From NCBI RefSeq assembly GCF_963677575.1, contig NZ_OY782038.1, positions 186,001 to 250,000 of the forward strand: a stretch of 64,000 bases of DNA. The letters are read 5' to 3'. The translations under genes were made by a program, and so were the position numbers. Below, in pieces: positions 25,249 through 33,170 of this stretch (the stretch's first letter is position 1; each line of letters starts with the position of its first letter). The notes below the pieces were generated by a model, which searched no databases, was not told where the DNA came from, and saw only the letters and a program-made list of their open reading frames with translations. The stretch comes from an uncultured Draconibacterium sp. GTDB taxonomy: Bacteria; Bacteroidota; Bacteroidia; Bacteroidales; Prolixibacteraceae.

Positions 25249-25500
25249 TTTTTAATGGTACGAGACTTTGGTACCTGCGTACCAGGCTTCGGTACCCGTG
25301 TACCAGGCCTTTGTACCACGGTACCAAGCTTCTGTACCTCGGTACGAAGCCTTCGTACCAATGTGCCAGGCTTTCGTACTTCGGTAATAATCTTTCGTAC
25401 GCGGGTACGAAAGGCCATTACCCTGGTAATAATACTTATTCCCTAAGTACGGAATCCCTGTACCAAAGGAATAAAGCTTCGTACCACCGATTAAACAATT
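25249..25500. repeat. 21-bp tandem array of GTACC-NN-GGTAC palindromes
   Basis: The 369-bp gap between ligA and the thioredoxin-like gene is mostly an array with an exact 21-bp period: eleven units starting at 25270 and every 21 bases to 25480, plus a partial unit before. Best units are U1 GGTACCTGCGTACCAGGCTT(C), U3 TGTACCACGGTACCAAGCTT(C) and U4 TGTACCTCGGTACGAAGCCT(T). Consensus NGTACCNNGGTACCAAGCTT contains two palindromes, GTACCNNGGTAC and AAGCTT. Units decay towards the 3' end (U9-U11). Because 21 is a multiple of three and the unit lacks stops, several frames stay open on both strands; I do not consider them genes. Confidence 0.9.
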
Positions 25501-25540
25501 TTCGGTCGAAATTCTTTATGTAATAAAAGGAGATACAATT

Positions 25541-26125
25541 ATGGCATTTACACTCGAAACAGGAAAAAAGGCAATCGGTTTTAATCTTCCGGCAACCGAC
25601 GGAAAAAGCTATTCATTGGAAAGTTTTAAAGACTCGAAATACCTGGTGGTATTTTTTACCTGTAATCACTGTCCTTATGTGATAAACAGCGACGAAGTTA
25701 CCCGAAAAACGGCTGAGCGATTTAAACCGCATGGAGTAGAGTTTGTTGGGATAAACTCGAACAGCAAACACACTTACGAAGAGGACGATTTCGATCACAT
25801 GGTAGAGCGCATGAAAGAATACCAATTTCCGTGGACGTATTTGTACGACGAATCGCAGGAAGTGGCGCTTGCTTACGGAGCATTAAGAACGCCACATTTT
25901 TTTGTTTTTAACGAAAACCGTGAACTCGTATACACCGGAAGGGGAGTTGATAGTCCGCGTGATACCTCAAAAATAACGGTAAACGATCTGGCGAATGCGC
26001 TTGAAGAGTTGACCAGTGGAAAAAAGATTTCAGTTCCGGTAACCAACCCGATTGGCTGTAACGTTAAATGGGAAGGTAAACACAAACACTGGATGCCGGC
26101 AGATGCCTGTGATTTGGTTTGGTGA
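25541..26125 (+). CDS. thioredoxin-fold (AhpC/TSA-like) protein
   Basis: A 194-aa cytoplasmic thioredoxin-fold protein related to peroxiredoxin/TlpA-type enzymes. The active site is FFTCNHCPYV, so C41 and C44 form a CXXC of unusual CNHC type. The cis-Pro loop is ALRTPHFFVF. C-terminal extension IGCNVKWEGKHKHWMPADAC has two further Cys and is typical of this uncharacterised subgroup. One of the few clear Shine-Dalgarno sites in the window, AAAGGAG, lies about 9 bp before the ATG. Likely thiol-disulfide exchange; substrate unknown. Confidence 0.88.
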   Translation: MAFTLETGKKAIGFNLPATDGKSYSLESFKDSKYLVVFFTCNHCPYVINSDEVTRKTAERFKPHGVEFVGINSNSKHTYEEDDFDHMVERMKEYQFPWTYLYDESQEVALAYGALRTPHFFVFNENRELVYTGRGVDSPRDTSKITVNDLANALEELTSGKKISVPVTNPIGCNVKWEGKHKHWMPADACDLVW

Positions 26126-26529
26126 TGTGAGTTACGAGCTTTGAGTTGCGAGCCACGAGTTCATAGTAAGCAGTCGCAGTTTGCAGTCTCAGTTCTCAAT
26201 ATTAATTTTTACCACAGAGATTCGCTGAGAAGGCACGGAGTTTCACGGAGAAAGAAAGTCCCAGTAGCAGTTCTCAGTCTCAGTTAACAATATTACAATT
26301 TATCAGTTTTACAATTGTTTTTACCACAGAGAAACACGGAGAAGTCACGGAGTTTCACAGAGAAAGAAAGTCCCAGTCTCAGTTCCCCGTCCCATTTCTC
26401 CCAGTCTCAGTGCTCAATTTATTCAATCTTAAACTCAATCTTCATCAATCTTGTAATTCATCTTCCCAAAACGCTTGTTAATAACTCCCTTTTTCATCGC
26501 GCATCATTCCTTGTATATTTGCAGCACTT
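26126..26529. repeat. intergenic spacer with two direct copies of a CACGGAG/CACAGAG repeat
   Basis: Copy 1 (26206-26265) and copy 2 (26318-26376) both start TTTTTACCACAGAGA and both end AAAGAAAGTCCCAGT, with CACGGAGTTTCAC(G/A)GAGAAAG in the middle. Around them are runs of CAGTCTCAGT-type words. A third decayed, inverted copy lies at 6677-6705. This looks like an old, degenerating repeat family with no coding content. The last bases carry the topB promoter. Confidence 0.75.
26514..26521 (+). promoter_or_regulatory. Bacteroidota -7 promoter element for topB
   Basis: TATATTTG ends 8 bp before the topB ATG, so the transcript would have almost no leader. Confidence 0.5.
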
Positions 26530-28821
26530 ATGATTGTTTGTATTGCAGAGAAACCAAGTGTTGCCAAAGAAATTGCCCAGGTAATTGGGGCAGGATCGCG
26601 AAGAGATGGTTATTACGAGGGAAACGGTTACCAGGTAACGTGGACCTTTGGCCATTTTTGTACGCTGTGGTCACCTGAAGATTACGATACCAAATGGAAA
26701 CGCTGGGATTTGCAAACACTGCCCATGTTACCCAAACGTTTTGAAACCAAAGTGATGACGGGTGATGGCGGCGTGACGAAACAATTCAATACCATTAAAA
26801 GCTTATTGGATAAGGCTGAGCAGGTGATTAACTGTGGTGATGCCGGTCAGGAAGGTGAGCTTATTCAGCGTTGGGTAATGAAAGAGGCTGGCTATAAAGG
26901 AGAGGTGAAACGTTTGTGGATTTCATCGTTGACGAACGAAGCCATAAAAACCGGTTTTCAGAAACTGGTACCAGCCGAGAAATTTGATCATTTGTATTAT
27001 GCCGGTAGCTCGCGGGCAATTGGAGACTGGCTGTTGGGAATGAATGCCACTCGTTTATACACGCTGAAATATGGAGGGTACAAACAGGTTTTGTCAATCG
27101 GGCGCGTGCAAACGCCAACGCTGGCCATGTTGGTAGCGCGTCATTACGAAATCGCAAACTTCAAACCAGAGCCATACTGGGAGTTGCAAACCACTTATCG
27201 CGAAACGGTTTTTAGCAATACCGAAGGGAAGTTTTTCAAAAAGGAAGACGGTGAAAAGCTGCTGAACCAGGTTTTGGGTAAGGACCTGTACATTACTGAT
27301 GTTGAAAAGAAAGACGGACAGGAATATGCTCCGAAACTTTTCGATTTGACCAGTTTACAGGTACATTGCAACACCCGTTTTGGATTAACGGCAGATGAAA
27401 CCCTGAAAACCGTGCAGCGGCTGTACGAAATGAAAGTGGTCACTTATCCGCGTGTTGATACTACTTTTTTGCCTAACGATCAGTATTCAAAAATTCCCGG
27501 AATTTTAAAGGGACTAAAAAGTTATAGCGAGCTTGCACAGCCGTTACTGGCAAGGAAAATCCGAAAATCAACAAAAGTTTTTAACGATAAAAAGGTTACC
27601 GATCACCATGCTATTATTCCAACCGGCGAAGAGAAATTGCTTGGCGGAAATGAGAAAAAGGTATACGATGCCATTGCCCGACGGTTTCTTGCAGTGTTTT
27701 ATCCCGATTGTAAGGTTGCCAAAACGCAGGTGAAAGCTGAAGTTGATACTGTTCAGTTTGTGGCTACCGGAAAACAAATTTTGCAACCCGGTTGGCGTGT
27801 CGTTTTTCAGGATGAGAATTCGAAAAGCGGTGACGGCGAGAGTATTTTGCCTGCATTCGAAAAAGGAGAGCATGGTCCGCACGAACCATCGTTTACCGAG
27901 AAAGAAACCAAGCCTCCGCGATACTACACTGAAGCTTCGTTGCTACGCGCCATGGAAACGGCGGGTAAAAATGTAGATGACGACGAACTTCGCGACCTGA
28001 TGAAAGCCAATGGTATTGGTCGACCATCGACACGCGCGGCGATTATTGAAACATTATTTAGACGCAAATATATCGAGCGACAGAAAAAACAGATCCACCC
28101 CACAAAAATGGGGATTCAATTGATTGATACTATTCAGAATGAATTACTGAAATCAGCTGAATTAACCGGGCAATGGGAAAAACAGTTAAGAGAAATTGAA
28201 CAGGGAGAATACAGCGCTTCGAAGTTCATCTACGACATGAAACGTATGGTTTACGATTTGGTCGTTGAAGTAATACGGGATCGTAGCTCGGTAAGGCTGG
28301 CAGCACCGGAGCCTGAACAAAAGGCAAAAGGCAAAAGGCAAAAGGCAACTGTTACTGGCAACGATGCGATGACTTGCCCGAAATGCTCGGAAGGAAAAGT
28401 GCTGAAAGGCAAAAATGCGTATGGTTGCAACCGATGGAAAGAAGGTTGCGATTTTCGGCTGCCTTTTATTTTTATGGGGAAAAAGCTTACCGACAAACAG
28501 GTTGAGCGTTTGCTGAAAAAAGGAGCCACGACAAAACTCAAAGGTTTTAAATTGGGAGATAAAAAGGTGGATGGAATTTTGCAGCTTACTTCGGATTGTA
28601 ATGTGGAGTTTGTGGATAAATCTCCGGCAGAAAAGAAAGCGGACGACTCAACGCCAAAATGCCCCAAATGTGGAGGAACAATTATAAAAGGGAAAACGGC
28701 TTATGGTTGCAGCAACTGGAAACAGGGCTGCGATTTTAAATTCACCTTCGATGCGATTCGCGAAAAAGCTGCCGGCCGAAAACTGACGAAAGAGTTGGTG
28801 CTGGAGATTTTGCAGGGGTAA
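26530..28821 (+). CDS. topB: DNA topoisomerase III
   Basis: Type IA topoisomerase of 763 aa that decatenates DNA and resolves recombination intermediates. Toprim domain starts IVCIAEKPSVAKEIAQVIGA; DAGQEGELIQRW carries the acidic metal residues; catalytic Tyr306 is in VVTYPRVDTTFLP; GIGRPSTRAAIIETL is a family signature. After a basic linker two C-terminal zinc ribbons follow, each CPKC...YGC...W...GCDF. A 7-bp tandem repeat (28321-28348) lies in the linker, described separately. Host-like base use and no sign of a mobile element around it. Confidence 0.95.
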   Translation: MIVCIAEKPSVAKEIAQVIGAGSRRDGYYEGNGYQVTWTFGHFCTLWSPEDYDTKWKRWDLQTLPMLPKRFETKVMTGDGGVTKQFNTIKSLLDKAEQVINCGDAGQEGELIQRWVMKEAGYKGEVKRLWISSLTNEAIKTGFQKLVPAEKFDHLYYAGSSRAIGDWLLGMNATRLYTLKYGGYKQVLSIGRVQTPTLAMLVARHYEIANFKPEPYWELQTTYRETVFSNTEGKFFKKEDGEKLLNQVLGKDLYITDVEKKDGQEYAPKLFDLTSLQVHCNTRFGLTADETLKTVQRLYEMKVVTYPRVDTTFLPNDQYSKIPGILKGLKSYSELAQPLLARKIRKSTKVFNDKKVTDHHAIIPTGEEKLLGGNEKKVYDAIARRFLAVFYPDCKVAKTQVKAEVDTVQFVATGKQILQPGWRVVFQDENSKSGDGESILPAFEKGEHGPHEPSFTEKETKPPRYYTEASLLRAMETAGKNVDDDELRDLMKANGIGRPSTRAAIIETLFRRKYIERQKKQIHPTKMGIQLIDTIQNELLKSAELTGQWEKQLREIEQGEYSASKFIYDMKRMVYDLVVEVIRDRSSVRLAAPEPEQKAKGKRQKATVTGNDAMTCPKCSEGKVLKGKNAYGCNRWKEGCDFRLPFIFMGKKLTDKQVERLLKKGATTKLKGFKLGDKKVDGILQLTSDCNVEFVDKSPAEKKADDSTPKCPKCGGTIIKGKTAYGCSNWKQGCDFKFTFDAIREKAAGRKLTKELVLEILQG
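28321..28348 (+). repeat. 7-bp tandem repeat (AAGGCAA x4) inside topB
   Basis: Four exact copies of AAGGCAA at codons about 598-607, in the linker before the zinc ribbons. The unit length is not a multiple of three, so gain or loss of one copy would shift the frame and remove both zinc ribbons. Confidence 0.85.
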
Positions 28822-28824
28822 GTT

Positions 28825-29775
28825 CTAAATCTCCTCTTCTTTCAGTAGTTGGTCAAAATAAGCAATCGTTTTTGTTAAACCTTCTCGAAGCGGAATAGTT
28901 GGTTCCCAGCCACCCAGTTTTTCTTTGGCTAACGAAATATCCGGTTGACGTTGTGTCGGGTCGTCTTGTGGCAACGGTAAGTGTATTATTTTCGATTTCG
29001 ATCCGGTAATATCAATGATTTCATTGGCCAGTTCGAGCATTGTAAATTCGCCCGGATTACCAATGTTTACAGGGCCGATAAAATCATCGTTGGTTTTCAT
29101 CATCCGGGTCATTCCTTCAATCAGGTCGCTCACATACTGAAAGCTCCGGGTTTGTTGCCCGTCGCCAAAAATGGTAATGTCTTTTCCTTGAAGCGCCTGC
29201 ACAATAAAGTTGGAAACAACACGCCCGTCGTCCGGCTCCATTTTGGGGCCATAAGTATTAAAAATTCGTATGATCTTTATTAAAACATCGTTCTGTACGT
29301 GGTAATTCACAAACAGCGATTCGGCACAGCGTTTCCCCTCATCGTAACACGAACGCACGCCAATAGGATTTACGTTTCCCCAATATTTTTCGTTTTGCGG
29401 ATGTTCGTTCGGGAAACCATAAACTTCGCTGGTTGATGCCTGAAGGATTTTTGCTTTTATACGTTTGGCCAAACCAAGCATATTTACGGCCCCCATTACT
29501 GAGGTTTTTATGGTTTTAATCGGATTATACTGATATTGAATTGGCGACGCCGGACAAGCCAGATTGTAGATTTCATCCACCTCGATGTAAAAAGGCTGAG
29601 TAATATCGTGCCTTACCAGTTCAAAGTACGGATTTTCAAGCAAATGAATAATCTTTTGCTTTTTGCCGGTAAAATAGTTGTCGAGGCAAATTACTTCATT
29701 GCCATCGTTTAACAGCCTTTCACAAAGATGAGATCCAACAAATCCTGCTCCTCCGGTTACCAAAATTCGCTTCAT
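28825..29775 (-). CDS. UDP-glucuronate decarboxylase (UDP-xylose synthase)
   Basis: An extended SDR of 316 aa converting UDP-glucuronate to UDP-xylose. NAD-binding motif TGGAGFVG at 7-14; LDNYFTGKKQKI; ACPASPIQYQYNPIKTIKTS, the signature that separates UXS from other epimerases; catalytic STSEVYG and YDEGKR (YxxxK). RIFNTYGPKM is also typical. It follows the UDP-glucose dehydrogenase gene with a 5-bp gap, so the pair makes UDP-xylose from UDP-glucose for a surface or exopolysaccharide. No glycosyltransferase lies nearby. Confidence 0.94.
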   Translation of the reverse strand: MKRILVTGGAGFVGSHLCERLLNDGNEVICLDNYFTGKKQKIIHLLENPYFELVRHDITQPFYIEVDEIYNLACPASPIQYQYNPIKTIKTSVMGAVNMLGLAKRIKAKILQASTSEVYGFPNEHPQNEKYWGNVNPIGVRSCYDEGKRCAESLFVNYHVQNDVLIKIIRIFNTYGPKMEPDDGRVVSNFIVQALQGKDITIFGDGQQTRSFQYVSDLIEGMTRMMKTNDDFIGPVNIGNPGEFTMLELANEIIDITGSKSKIIHLPLPQDDPTQRQPDISLAKEKLGGWEPTIPLREGLTKTIAYFDQLLKEEEI

Positions 29776-29780
29776 ACCAT

Positions 29781-31103
29781 TTATTTTGTTTTTCTACCGA
29801 TAGCAAAATATTCAAAACCAAGTTCTGCCAGTTCTTCCGGATCGTAAATGTTTCGTCCGTCGAAAATGATTTTGTTTTTCAACAGTTTCTCCATAACACG
29901 GAAATTTGGCAGCCTGAATTCCGACCACTCGGTAACTAAAATCAACGCATCAGAATCAATTAGAGCGTCGTATTCATCTTTGGCATACGAGATTTTATCA
30001 CCCAAAATACGTTCTGCTTCGTGCATTGCAACCGGATCGTAACCAACAACCGTTGCACCGGCTTCCAACAACTTTTCAATGATAACCAAGGCAGGAGCTT
30101 CGCGCATATCGTCGGTTTTGGGTTTAAAAGCCAATCCCCACATCGCGAATTTTTTGCCTTTCAGGTTACCATCAAAACGTTTGTATAATTTGTTGAATAA
30201 TACTTCTTTTTGGCGATAATTTACTTTCTCAACGGCTTTTAAAACATCAAGCGAATAATTAAACTCATCGGCTGTGCGGATTAAAGCCTGCACGTCCTTA
30301 GGAAAACACGAACCACCGTAACCGGTTCCCGGGTAAATAAATTTGTTTCCGATACGAGGATCAGAACCAATACCGCGACGAACATTGTCTACATCGGCAC
30401 CAACAATTTCGCAAAGGTTAGCGATGTCGTTTATAAAACTAATTTTTGTTGCCAGCATCGAGTTGGCCGCATATTTAGTCATTTCCGACGACGTGATATC
30501 CATAAATAAAATCGGATGTCCGTTTAGTACGAAAGGTTTGTATAAACGCTGCATTACTTTTTGTGCCCGTTTCGACTCCGTTCCAATCACAATACGGTCG
30601 GGTTTTAGGAAATCATTCACTGCACTTCCTTCTTTCAGGAATTCAGGATTTGAAGCCACATCAAACGGAATATCTTGACCTCGTTTTTCCAATTCCTCCA
30701 AAATAGCCTGCTTTACTTTTACCGATGTACCAACCGGAACTGTACTCTTTGTTACTACAACCAGGTAGTGGTCCATATTTTTACCAATTTCGCGGGCCAC
30801 ACCCAAAACATATTTCAGGTCGGCACTGCCATCTTCATCCGGCGGTGTGCCAACGGCAATAAAAACGGCATCGGCATCTTTAATGCTGGCTCCAAGGTTG
30901 GTTGTAAACTCCAGGCGTCCTTTTTCAACATTCTTTTTATAAATGTCTTCCAAACCCGGCTCGTAAATGGGGATTATTCCGTTATTAAGTTTCTCAATTT
31001 TTTTCTCGTCAATGTCAACACAGGCAACATTAACACCGGTTTCTGCAATACATGTTCCTGAAACCAATCCTACATAACCTGTTCCTACTACAGAAATTTT
31101 CAT
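29781..31103 (-). CDS. UDP-glucose 6-dehydrogenase
   Basis: Oxidises UDP-glucose to UDP-glucuronate with two NAD. The 440-aa protein has GTGYVGLVSGTCIAETG (7-23) for NAD, the catalytic-loop motif GYGGSCFPKDVQAL with the thioester Cys, and C-terminal FDGRNIYDPEEL. It is of the TuaD/bacterial class. With the downstream decarboxylase it forms a two-gene UDP-xylose operon. The 245 bp before it contain AT-rich sequence and hairpins of the repeat around the IS. Confidence 0.95.
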   Translation of the reverse strand: MKISVVGTGYVGLVSGTCIAETGVNVACVDIDEKKIEKLNNGIIPIYEPGLEDIYKKNVEKGRLEFTTNLGASIKDADAVFIAVGTPPDEDGSADLKYVLGVAREIGKNMDHYLVVVTKSTVPVGTSVKVKQAILEELEKRGQDIPFDVASNPEFLKEGSAVNDFLKPDRIVIGTESKRAQKVMQRLYKPFVLNGHPILFMDITSSEMTKYAANSMLATKISFINDIANLCEIVGADVDNVRRGIGSDPRIGNKFIYPGTGYGGSCFPKDVQALIRTADEFNYSLDVLKAVEKVNYRQKEVLFNKLYKRFDGNLKGKKFAMWGLAFKPKTDDMREAPALVIIEKLLEAGATVVGYDPVAMHEAERILGDKISYAKDEYDALIDSDALILVTEWSEFRLPNFRVMEKLLKNKIIFDGRNIYDPEELAELGFEYFAIGRKTK

Positions 31104-31272
31104 AGCTGATATTTATTTTTATGAAATTGATTTAAGCGTGTCAGTAAAAATAATGAGTTCGCCATTATCGGGCATATTTTTATGCGTTAAAACTGTTTTT
31201 TATCAAACGGGAATAAAGATAATTGATTTCCATTAAAAGCATCAATGATAAAAATTAGATTGAGCGATTTCT

Positions 31273-31324
31273 AAAATTTCTTCAAATTTTAATCTGAATA
31301 ATTCCCCGAGGCTTTGCCACGGGG
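31273..31324. repeat. hairpin repeat left of the IS
   Basis: Two stem-loops in series: AAAATTT/AAATTTT (31273-31279, 31284-31290, loop CTTC) and CCCCGAGGC/GCCACGGGG (31304-31312, 31316-31324, loop TTT, one mismatch pair). A sister of the second, CCCCTTGGC...GCCACGGGG, lies to the right of the IS at 33012-33032 in the same orientation, so the IS appears to have split one composite repeat. Confidence 0.7.
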
Positions 31325-31339
31325 TTCCGCTTTTTCTCC

Positions 31340-31348
31340 CCTGCAGAG
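31340..31348. repeat. 9-bp target-site duplication, left copy
   Basis: CCTGCAGAG directly abuts the left IS end; the identical 9-mer abuts the right end at 32914-32922. Confidence 0.9.
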
Positions 31349-32776
31349 CTACCCTTTATACACATCTTTTAAGAACTTCATTGCTACAAGGTAGCCTTCA
31401 TATTTGTTGTAAAAGACATCAAGTCCGTTCTTAACCGATATGTACCCTGGTGGGCCATGGGATTTATAACCGCTCCAGCCACTAAGCCGTGCTATTGCCC
31501 AGGCACACCATGCCAAGCTTTGGCAGGGATATGGGTTTTGTTGTTTCTTCGTTTTCCCTTCTATCTCATTTTTTAATAATAACCCTATAAACTTTATTTG
31601 TTGTTGGCTAAAGACCAGTTCAGCTTTTATTGCTTCTTTATTGTTGAGCGATAACTTAAGTACCATTATCGTTAATGCCACCTGGAGTGCCATGACAACC
31701 TGTTTTTTCAATGCTGCACCAGTTTCAAGTTGCGAGGCTTCAAGTTCAAAGCCCTTGCTTTTCATTATCCTGAAAAGTTCTTCAATAAACCACCTGTTGC
31801 CGTACCATTCAAGGCATTTCATTGCCTGGCTTGCCCCGGTTATTGGGTGTGTAGTCAATAACCTCCAAACTATCGGGGGTTCTCCCCCGGGAATTGTTCC
31901 CGGTTGTTCCCGGGCTTCAATAGCCCATAATTCAACATATTCAGGAAGGTTCTTGTCGCGTAACCTTTCAGGCCTTTTTATTTTAACCTTTACATATTTT
32001 AATGCCATCTTTGCTGTACGGGCTTTTCGCTTTTTATTCCCTTTTATCTCTAAACCATAAACAGCTTTTTGTTCTTGCCCTGATAGCTTTTTATAAAGTT
32101 TCCCGTCCCCTTCTGCCAATTTCCTGTCTATTCTTGAACGCACCAGTAAATGGGTTCGTTCATCCGACACAAGGGCAAACTCGCTAAAAATATCGGATTC
32201 CCTGTCCCCAATGATGGTCAACAGTGGTGCTTTGTCTAAAACAGATTGTGTTTTTCGGGCACTTTCAACCCAACGGTACGATTCCTTTTCTGCGATATCC
32301 TGTTTCCAGTAACTTCGCTCAAATTTATCCTGTTTGTCCCAGTTACGGTTCCACAATTCTATGCTTGACAGGCCAATAGGCATTTTGTCTCCTTCGTTTA
32401 CCACCAACATGGGATGGCAAAAGAAGCCCGCGTTGTCGTTCTTTGTTACCGGGCCGATATCTTTGTCTTTTTTCCCAATCCGTTGCAGATGGTTGGTAAA
32501 ATTAAACTCTGTTGTGTCCTGTATGCAAAGAAGGTGTGCACCGCCTTGCTTGGCCTTGCAACTGGAAATTACACTTTCCGTTAGTTCGATATGGCTGAAA
32601 CTATTATTCCCAAACATACGATATGCCCCAATTTTTTCTGTATTTGTTCTACTAAATTTGTTTACTACTGCTTTGCCGAAGTTAAGCATATCTCCCATAA
32701 TTTTTTCTGCACGTTTTTCTATTCGGACATCAGGTAAAAAACCGCTAAAAAAACCCTTAAACTCCTTGACTATCAC
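31349..32776 (-). CDS. IS4-family DDE transposase
   Basis: A 475-aa transposase of the Tn5/IS50 type. The catalytic triad can be placed: D87 in CIQDTTEFNFT, D191 in IIGDRESDIFSEF and E332 in the YREK signature (Y325, R328, E332, K339, from YGNRWFIEELFRIMK). The gene has no frameshift or internal stop and the usual length, so the enzyme should be functional. Last codons lie within the terminal inverted repeat. An ATG at 32776 is followed directly by the N-terminal DNA-binding part (MIVKEFKGFFSG). Confidence 0.95.
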   Translation of the reverse strand: MIVKEFKGFFSGFLPDVRIEKRAEKIMGDMLNFGKAVVNKFSRTNTEKIGAYRMFGNNSFSHIELTESVISSCKAKQGGAHLLCIQDTTEFNFTNHLQRIGKKDKDIGPVTKNDNAGFFCHPMLVVNEGDKMPIGLSSIELWNRNWDKQDKFERSYWKQDIAEKESYRWVESARKTQSVLDKAPLLTIIGDRESDIFSEFALVSDERTHLLVRSRIDRKLAEGDGKLYKKLSGQEQKAVYGLEIKGNKKRKARTAKMALKYVKVKIKRPERLRDKNLPEYVELWAIEAREQPGTIPGGEPPIVWRLLTTHPITGASQAMKCLEWYGNRWFIEELFRIMKSKGFELEASQLETGAALKKQVVMALQVALTIMVLKLSLNNKEAIKAELVFSQQQIKFIGLLLKNEIEGKTKKQQNPYPCQSLAWCAWAIARLSGWSGYKSHGPPGYISVKNGLDVFYNKYEGYLVAMKFLKDVYKG

Positions 32777-32913
32777 AGCTTTAAGATACGAAAAATCAAC
32801 CAGAATGCCAATATTATGCTGTTGTTAATCAGACTGTTAGTTGTGTTTTTATCAACAATTTTATGTTAGCCCAACAATAAATCAAAGAACGAATATTTGT
32901 GTATAAAGGGTAG
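31349..32913 (-). mobile_element. complete insertion sequence, IS4 family (IS50/Tn5-type), 1565 bp
   Basis: Perfect 16-bp terminal inverted repeats, CTACCCTTTATACACA (31349-31364) and its complement TGTGTATAAAGGGTAG (32898-32913). The ends are flanked by a perfect 9-bp direct repeat, CCTGCAGAG, the duplication length known for IS50/Tn5. One transposase gene fills the element and its TAG stop lies inside the left TIR. Perfect TIRs, perfect duplication and an intact gene point to a recent, probably active insertion. Confidence 0.95.
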
Positions 32914-33060
32914 CCTGCAGAGGGGAGATGTCAGTCTTTATGACTGACAGAGGGGTGAAATAAAGAAAATTCGATTTTCAGCGATTTAGCTGAAATGAAG
33001 TTGGCGTAATACCCCTTGGCTCTGCCACGGGGATAGTCAACTTCAAGAATTTTCTTTATT
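32914..33060. repeat. right target duplication plus large palindromic repeat
   Basis: After the right 9-bp duplication (32914-32922) comes TGTCAGTC/GACTGACA (32929-32936, 32942-32949), then a 102-bp nested palindrome: AATAAAGAAAATTC (32959-32972) pairs exactly with GAATTTTCTTTATT (33047-33060), GAAGTTG (32997-33003) with CAACTTC (33038-33044), and CCCC...GGGG closes the centre (33012-33032). Without the IS the junction would read CTCCCCT-GCAG-AGGGGAG, a perfect hairpin. The remaining spacer to 33170 shows nothing. Confidence 0.85.
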
Positions 33061-33170
33061 GTATACTCACAATTTCTTTTTGAGAGAACATTAAAGGAAG
33101 TTTAGATTATAAATAGCGTGTTGTCAGAATTTGCCTAAATGAATAGGTGTTTTAAACTGAAAAATTGCAC

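Noticed and set aside
25249..25500. CRISPR array
   Set aside because: There are no unique spacers: the 21-bp units are contiguous and diverged.
25206..25523. Open frames of 60-111 codons on both strands through the 21-bp array
   Set aside because: They come from a stop-free unit whose length is a multiple of three, and several frames are open at once; no start signal or family.
31349..32913. Composite transposon carrying cargo
   Set aside because: Only one IS copy and one transposase gene; nothing is bracketed by a second copy.
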